NCBI GenBank assembly: GCA_900553935.1
Contig: USFK01000015.1
Coordinates: forward strand, 1-17,121
Direction of reading: 5' to 3'
DNA: 17,121 bases
DNA from: an uncultured Collinsella sp.
GTDB taxonomy: Bacteria; Actinomycetota; Coriobacteriia; Coriobacteriales; Coriobacteriaceae
This document shows positions 13,182 to 17,121 of this stretch, piece by piece (the stretch's first letter is position 1; each line of letters opens with the position of its first letter). Both the position numbers and the translations under genes were made by a program. The notes under the pieces were generated by a model. It saw nothing but the letters and a program-made list of their open reading frames with translations, ran no database searches and was not told where the DNA came from.

Positions 13182-15959
13182 CTACCCGCGGTTGCGGACA
13201 CGGCTGTAGGGCGTATCCACCATGGGCAGATCCGGACGCAGCTTGCCGTCAAACGCGCGGTAGGCGTTCTGTACGGCGGGCGCCGTGGGGATCGTTGCGA
13301 TCTCGCCGATGCCCTTGCCGCCGTATGCCACGGGCAGCAGCTCGTCCTTCTCCACGTAGATGGCGTGGATATCCGGAATCTCGGGGGCACGGAACAACCC
13401 GAGCGTACCGTACCTTGCCTGGGGTACGCAGTCCTTGAGCGGCCAGTCCTCAGTAAGCGCATAGCCCATACCCATGAGCACGCCGCCTTCGATCTGACCC
13501 TGGATGGAGATGGGGTTGACCACCTTGCCGGAATCGTGCGCGGCATAGACCTCGCTCACGCGACCGTCATCATCCAAAATGACCACATGCGTGGCAAAGC
13601 CGTAGCAGATGTGACTCTTGGGGTTGGGAACATCCGCACCCAGTTTGTCGGTCGGCTCCAGGTACACGTAGCCAAACTCGCATCCCTCGAGTGCCTTGAT
13701 GGCGGCCGCGGGATCCTGAGGATGCATACCCTGGCCGGCGACGAGTTCCTGCGTGCGCAGCTGATAGGCGCGGCCGTCGTCGTACTCGATCTTGACGCCG
13801 TCGCCATGGGCGCTCACCGGGGCGGTAGGCGCAGGCTTGCCGGCCTCGATGCCAACCATGGCATCGCGCAGCAAGAAGGCGGCGCCGCGCACGGCCTCGC
13901 CGGTCACAACCGTCTGGCGCGAGCCAGACGTGGTGCCGGAGTCGGGAGCGTTCTCGGTGGAGCACTCGCCATTGGCAATGCAGCTCAGCGGCAGACCGCA
14001 CGCCTCGGCAACGTCCTGCAAAAAGACGGTGTTGCAGCCCTGGCCGATGTCGGACGTGGCGGCATAGACCACAGCCACGCCGTCCTCGATGCGAATCTTG
14101 CAGCGGCCGGCATCGGGCAGGCCCACGCCCACGCCGGCGTTCTTCATGGCGCAGGCAATGCCGGCGTGTCCGGGATGCGCGTAGTAGGCATCCTTGACCT
14201 CGAGCAGCGTCTCCTTAAGCGCCGTGGAGCAGTCGGCAATCTGGCCGTTGGGCAGAACCTCGCCCGGCTCGATGGCGTTGCGGTAGCGAATCTCCCACGG
14301 GTCCAGGCCGACCTTCTCTGCCAGCAAGTCGATTAGGCTCTCGAGTGCAAACTCGGACTGGCAAACGCCAAAGCCTCGGTACGCGCCGGCGGGCGGGTTG
14401 TTGGTGTAGTAGCCAAAACCGCGAATGTCGGTGTTCTGGTACTTGTAGGGACCGACGGCATGCGTGCAGGCACGCTCGAGCACCGGGCCGCACAGCGAAG
14501 CGTAGGCGCCGGTATCAAAGTTGATCTCGCAATCCAGGCCGGTAAAGTTGCCTTCGGCATCGCAGCCCAGTGTAAAGGTGCCGTCCATGGCATGACGCTT
14601 GGGATGGAACGCGAGCGACTCGGCACGCGTGAGCTTGCACTTCACAGGACGTTGGAGCTTATAGGCAGCAAGCGCGGCCAGATGCTGGACCGAAACGTCC
14701 TCCTTGCCGCCAAAGCCGCCACCCACGAGCATGGTCTCGACGACCACGCGCTCGGGCTCGCTGTCCCAGCCAAACATGTGAGCACACTCTTTGCGCGTGT
14801 CGTAGGCACCCTGGTCGGTCGACTGCACCTTGACGCCGTTCTTGTACGGGAAGGCGACGGCGCACTCGGGCTCCAAGAAGGCATGCTCGGTAAAGGGCGT
14901 GGTAAAGCGCTGTGTCACGGTAAACGCGCTCTCTGCCAGCGCCTTGGCGGCGTCGCCGCGCGTCACGTGACGGCTCTGGCACACGTTGTCCTTGAGCTCC
15001 ACCGTGTTGCCAAAGGCAAAGAAGCTGTCGTGCAGGCGCGGGGCGTCGGCAGCCCTGGCCTCGACAATGTTACGCACGGGCTCCAGCGGCTCGTAATCGA
15101 TCTTTACGAGCTTCTTGGCCTTCTCGAGCGTCGCCTCGTCCTCGGCAACCACCAGCACGATGGCATCGCCCACGCAGCGGGTGATATCGCCCTGGGCGAT
15201 CATGACGTCCCAGTCCTGGATAAGGTGGCCGACTTGGTTGACCGGCACGTCCTCGGCGCGCAGAATGCCCACCACGCCGGGCAGGGCCTCGGCCTTGGAG
15301 GTATCGATGGAGAGCACGCGGGCGCGCGGATACTTGGAGCGCACGGCGCTGGCGTAGGTCAGACCCGGCTGATCGAGCTCGTCGATGTCGTCGGGATACT
15401 TGCCCTCGCCGAGTACCTTCTTGCGCACGTCGATACGGAAGGCACGCTTGCCCACACCGTAGTCGTCGCCGCGCTCCAAGTCCTCGTCGATCTGCTTTTC
15501 GCCGCGGAGTACCGCAGCTGCCAGCGAAATACCCTCGATGATCTTCTTGTAGCCGGTGCAGCGGCAGACGTTGCCACGGATGGCGTACTTGATCTGCTCC
15601 TCGGTGGGCTCGGGGTCCTCGGCGATGAGCGCTGCACCCGCCATGACCATACCGGGAATGCAAAAACCGCACTGCACGGCGCCCACGGCGCCAAAGGCGT
15701 ACACAAAGGCCTCGCGCACGTCCTCGGGCAGGCCCTCAACGGTCACGATGTTGCGGCCGGCGGCAAGAGCGGTAGTCAGCACGCACGCCTTGACGGCCGC
15801 ACCGTCCACATGGATGGTGCAGGTGCCGCAAGCACCTTCGGAGCAGCCGTCCTTGGCGGAATGGATATGCAGGTCGTCGCGCAGGTAGCGCAGCAGCGGT
15901 TTGTTTTGGGTCGTCGTTCGATTGACGCCGTTAACGGTAAAAGTGAATTCCTGTGCCAT
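13182..15959 (-). CDS. xdh: Selenium-type xanthine dehydrogenase, fused [2Fe-2S]/molybdopterin
   Basis: A 925-aa molybdenum hydroxylase, related to E. coli XdhD/YgfN and the selenium-dependent xanthine dehydrogenase families. The N-terminal ferredoxin domain has all eight cysteines of two [2Fe-2S] clusters: C39, C44, C47, C59 and C97, C100, C132, C134. The molybdopterin part (about 190-925) has GGGFGGKED, AYRGFG, GQGCNTVFLQD, TSGSRQTVVTGEAVRGAA and a C-terminal GGKGIGEIA with the family's catalytic glutamate. It probably hydroxylates purines such as hypoxanthine or reverses uric acid/xanthine steps, in the cytoplasm. No FAD subunit is fused; electrons presumably pass through the adjacent ferredoxin and YgfK. 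GAAGGG lies a few bases before the ATG. Selenium use is inferred from the family and not visible in sequence; no in-frame TGA needed. Last gene of its operon. Confidence 0.93.
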   Translation of the reverse strand: MAQEFTFTVNGVNRTTTQNKPLLRYLRDDLHIHSAKDGCSEGACGTCTIHVDGAAVKACVLTTALAAGRNIVTVEGLPEDVREAFVYAFGAVGAVQCGFCIPGMVMAGAALIAEDPEPTEEQIKYAIRGNVCRCTGYKKIIEGISLAAAVLRGEKQIDEDLERGDDYGVGKRAFRIDVRKKVLGEGKYPDDIDELDQPGLTYASAVRSKYPRARVLSIDTSKAEALPGVVGILRAEDVPVNQVGHLIQDWDVMIAQGDITRCVGDAIVLVVAEDEATLEKAKKLVKIDYEPLEPVRNIVEARAADAPRLHDSFFAFGNTVELKDNVCQSRHVTRGDAAKALAESAFTVTQRFTTPFTEHAFLEPECAVAFPYKNGVKVQSTDQGAYDTRKECAHMFGWDSEPERVVVETMLVGGGFGGKEDVSVQHLAALAAYKLQRPVKCKLTRAESLAFHPKRHAMDGTFTLGCDAEGNFTGLDCEINFDTGAYASLCGPVLERACTHAVGPYKYQNTDIRGFGYYTNNPPAGAYRGFGVCQSEFALESLIDLLAEKVGLDPWEIRYRNAIEPGEVLPNGQIADCSTALKETLLEVKDAYYAHPGHAGIACAMKNAGVGVGLPDAGRCKIRIEDGVAVVYAATSDIGQGCNTVFLQDVAEACGLPLSCIANGECSTENAPDSGTTSGSRQTVVTGEAVRGAAFLLRDAMVGIEAGKPAPTAPVSAHGDGVKIEYDDGRAYQLRTQELVAGQGMHPQDPAAAIKALEGCEFGYVYLEPTDKLGADVPNPKSHICYGFATHVVILDDDGRVSEVYAAHDSGKVVNPISIQGQIEGGVLMGMGYALTEDWPLKDCVPQARYGTLGLFRAPEIPDIHAIYVEKDELLPVAYGGKGIGEIATIPTAPAVQNAYRAFDGKLRPDLPMVDTPYSRVRNRG

Positions 15960-15971
15960 GGTGATTCCCTT

Positions 15972-16451
15972 CTACACGCCGGCGGCGATGCCGGTGCGGT
16001 CGTGGATGGCACCGTGCGGGCAGACGACGGCGCACATGCCGCACGACAGGCAGTCCGCGCCGTCGATATGGGCGCAGTTGTCCTCGATGCGGATAGCGCC
16101 GGCAGGGCACTTTTTAGCGCACATGCCGCAACCGATGCAGCTCGTGTCGCAGATCTTGCGAGCAATGGCGCCCTTATCGGTGTTGTTGCAGCGCACCAGA
16201 ATGTTCTGGTAGCCGGGAACGAAGGCGATCACGCGCTGCGGGCACGCCATGCCGCACAGGCCACAGCCCGTGCACTTGGAGCGATCCACGCGGGCGATGC
16301 CATCGACCAGCGCAATGGCGCCATGGGGACAGGCCGTGACACAGGCGCCACAGCCAATGCAGCCTTCGCTGCAGCGGGCGTCGCCGCCTGCGGAAGCACA
16401 GCCGCTTCCGCAGGCAACGTAGGCCACGTTATGTTGAATGGATTTGGCCAT
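15972..16451 (-). CDS. Four-cluster [4Fe-4S] ferredoxin
   Basis: A 159-aa polyferredoxin with four CX2CX2CX3C motifs, at C31-C41, C60-C70, C105-C115 and C134-C144, each followed by P as usual for [4Fe-4S] sites. Extra cysteines C14, C18, C27, C88 and C101 could bind another centre or give an RnfB-like N-terminal cluster. It is a soluble electron carrier with no membrane segment. It sits 12 bases upstream of xdh and 11 bases after ygfK on the same strand, so all three are co-translated; the ribosome site AGGCGAG overlaps the ygfK stop. It is very likely the electron link between the molybdenum hydroxylase and the YgfK flavoprotein. This is inferred from operon order; the direction of electron flow is not shown. 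Confidence 0.9.
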   Translation of the reverse strand: MAKSIQHNVAYVACGSGCASAGGDARCSEGCIGCGACVTACPHGAIALVDGIARVDRSKCTGCGLCGMACPQRVIAFVPGYQNILVRCNNTDKGAIARKICDTSCIGCGMCAKKCPAGAIRIEDNCAHIDGADCLSCGMCAVVCPHGAIHDRTGIAAGV

Positions 16452-16462
16452 AAGAGACTCGC

Positions 16463-17068
16463 CTATTTCTTAAGAAGGTACGAATAGTTGTCGCGCACGG
16501 CCCTGATGGTCAGGCGGACGGCCTCGGGAAGACCGGTGTTGACGGCATCGACCGAGACGGTGCGGACCGTGCCGGCGACGCGGACCTTAAAGTGATCCTC
16601 GTCCACGGCCAGGAAGCCCTCGTTCTCGGAGTTCTCCATGTCCTGCTCGCTCCAGAACAGGGTGAGCTTGTCCTTGTAGGGACGACCCTCCTGGTAGGGG
16701 CAGAACACGGCGCAGTTGCCGCACTCGTTGCACATGCCATCGACATGTACCACCTGGTGCTTGGCCAGGCCCGGCACCTTAATTGCCACGTTGGCGCGGT
16801 TGGGGCACACGTCGCAGCAGACCTCGCACACCGAGCCGCAGCCCAGGCAGCGGGTCTTGGTGCAATTGCGCTTGTCGCGGCACAGCGACCCCTTGCGCTC
16901 GTAGCAGGCGTCCTCGCGACCGACCTGAGCATTCTGGTCGGCGTACTTGTTAAAGTCCACGCCAGCGATGGCACGGGCGACCTCGGCGGCATCGGCGATA
17001 GCCTCGACCACGGTGGCCGGACCGCGACGGCAGTCACCTGCAGCCCAGACGCCCTCAACGCCGATGCG
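16463..17068 (-). CDS. ygfK: YgfK-like selenate-reductase-family flavoprotein, C-terminal part
   Basis: Only the last about 200 residues of a roughly 1000-residue family are in the window. They begin in GVEGVWAAGDCRRGPATVVE, the FAD-binding GD motif shared with glutamate synthase small subunits. They then carry cysteine-rich CTKTRCLGCGSVCEVCCDVCPNR and CNECGNCAVFCPYQEGRPYKDK, matching the YgfK ferredoxin-like C-terminus. The protein is called a putative selenate reductase, but in purine clusters it is thought to serve as the electron-transfer partner of the molybdenum hydroxylase. The conserved frame stops at about 17069: upstream bases give a TAA at 17072-17074, so the 5' end is broken or joined to foreign sequence at the window edge. 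The GTG at 17011 is internal and not a real start. It is the first visible gene of the ygfK-ferredoxin-xdh operon. Confidence 0.85.
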   Translation of the reverse strand, partial: RIGVEGVWAAGDCRRGPATVVEAIADAAEVARAIAGVDFNKYADQNAQVGREDACYERKGSLCRDKRNCTKTRCLGCGSVCEVCCDVCPNRANVAIKVPGLAKHQVVHVDGMCNECGNCAVFCPYQEGRPYKDKLTLFWSEQDMENSENEGFLAVDEDHFKVRVAGTVRTVSVDAVNTGLPEAVRLTIRAVRDNYSYLLKK

Positions 17069-17121
17069 CCTTTATGCTGCAAGCTGTCAACGAAGAAACG
17101 GATTCCATTTTGGAAATGCGT

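Noticed and set aside
12589..13209. Open frames running through array 2 on both strands
   Set aside because: They are open only because the 62-bp unit repeats every 186 bp in frame; translations are periodic and no ribosome site fits.
14460..16487. Long plus-strand open frame (675 codons) opposite xdh and the ferredoxin
   Set aside because: The minus strand holds clear cofactor motifs; the plus frame is a low-complexity shadow of high-GC codon use.

Overview
The window reads as chromosomal DNA from a high-GC, anaerobic, Gram-positive gut bacterium, most likely a Coriobacteriia member such as Collinsella or a relative. This is inferred from the base composition, clear AGGAGG-type ribosome sites, a LAxTG-type cell-wall anchor, and a purine/selenium-type molybdenum hydroxylase gene set. 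No rRNA or tRNA gene was seen, so the genus is not proven.

Layout. The left edge carries dpaL (minus strand, 2,3-diaminopropionate ammonia-lyase), divergent from a YheO/DauR-like regulator. Two identical AACAAA-N3-TTTGTT palindromes lie between them. The right edge carries a minus-strand run, ygfK (3' part only) > four-cluster ferredoxin > fused [2Fe-2S]/molybdopterin xanthine-dehydrogenase-like protein, closed by a strong terminator at about 13077-13112. In enterobacteria homologues of dpaL, ygfK and this hydroxylase share one purine-catabolism cluster. Here about 12 kb of accessory DNA lies between the two parts.

The middle (about 2.2-13.1 kb) is accessory. It holds an unknown single-pass membrane protein; an intact AAA/DUF4143 ATPase with 33-bp phased repeats upstream; a structured leader before a 121-aa orphan; a secreted three-repeat LAxTG-anchored surface protein; an unknown 411-aa helical protein; a DEDDh exonuclease; a 41-aa hydrophobic/basic peptide with a LexA-like box upstream; a 5'-truncated second DUF4143 ATPase with its own 23-bp phased repeats; and a nuclease-fold AbiEi/DUF559-like protein bracketed by two arrays of a 62-bp unit built from alternating inverted 15-bp half-sites.

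The most unusual signal is the recurring pairing of a DUF4143 or nuclease-fold gene with a private, strictly phased repeat array (33 bp, 23 bp, and 31/62 bp), which ordinary promoters or CRISPRs do not explain. Both window ends break conserved genes (the DpaL C-terminus and YgfK), most simply as contig-end artefacts.
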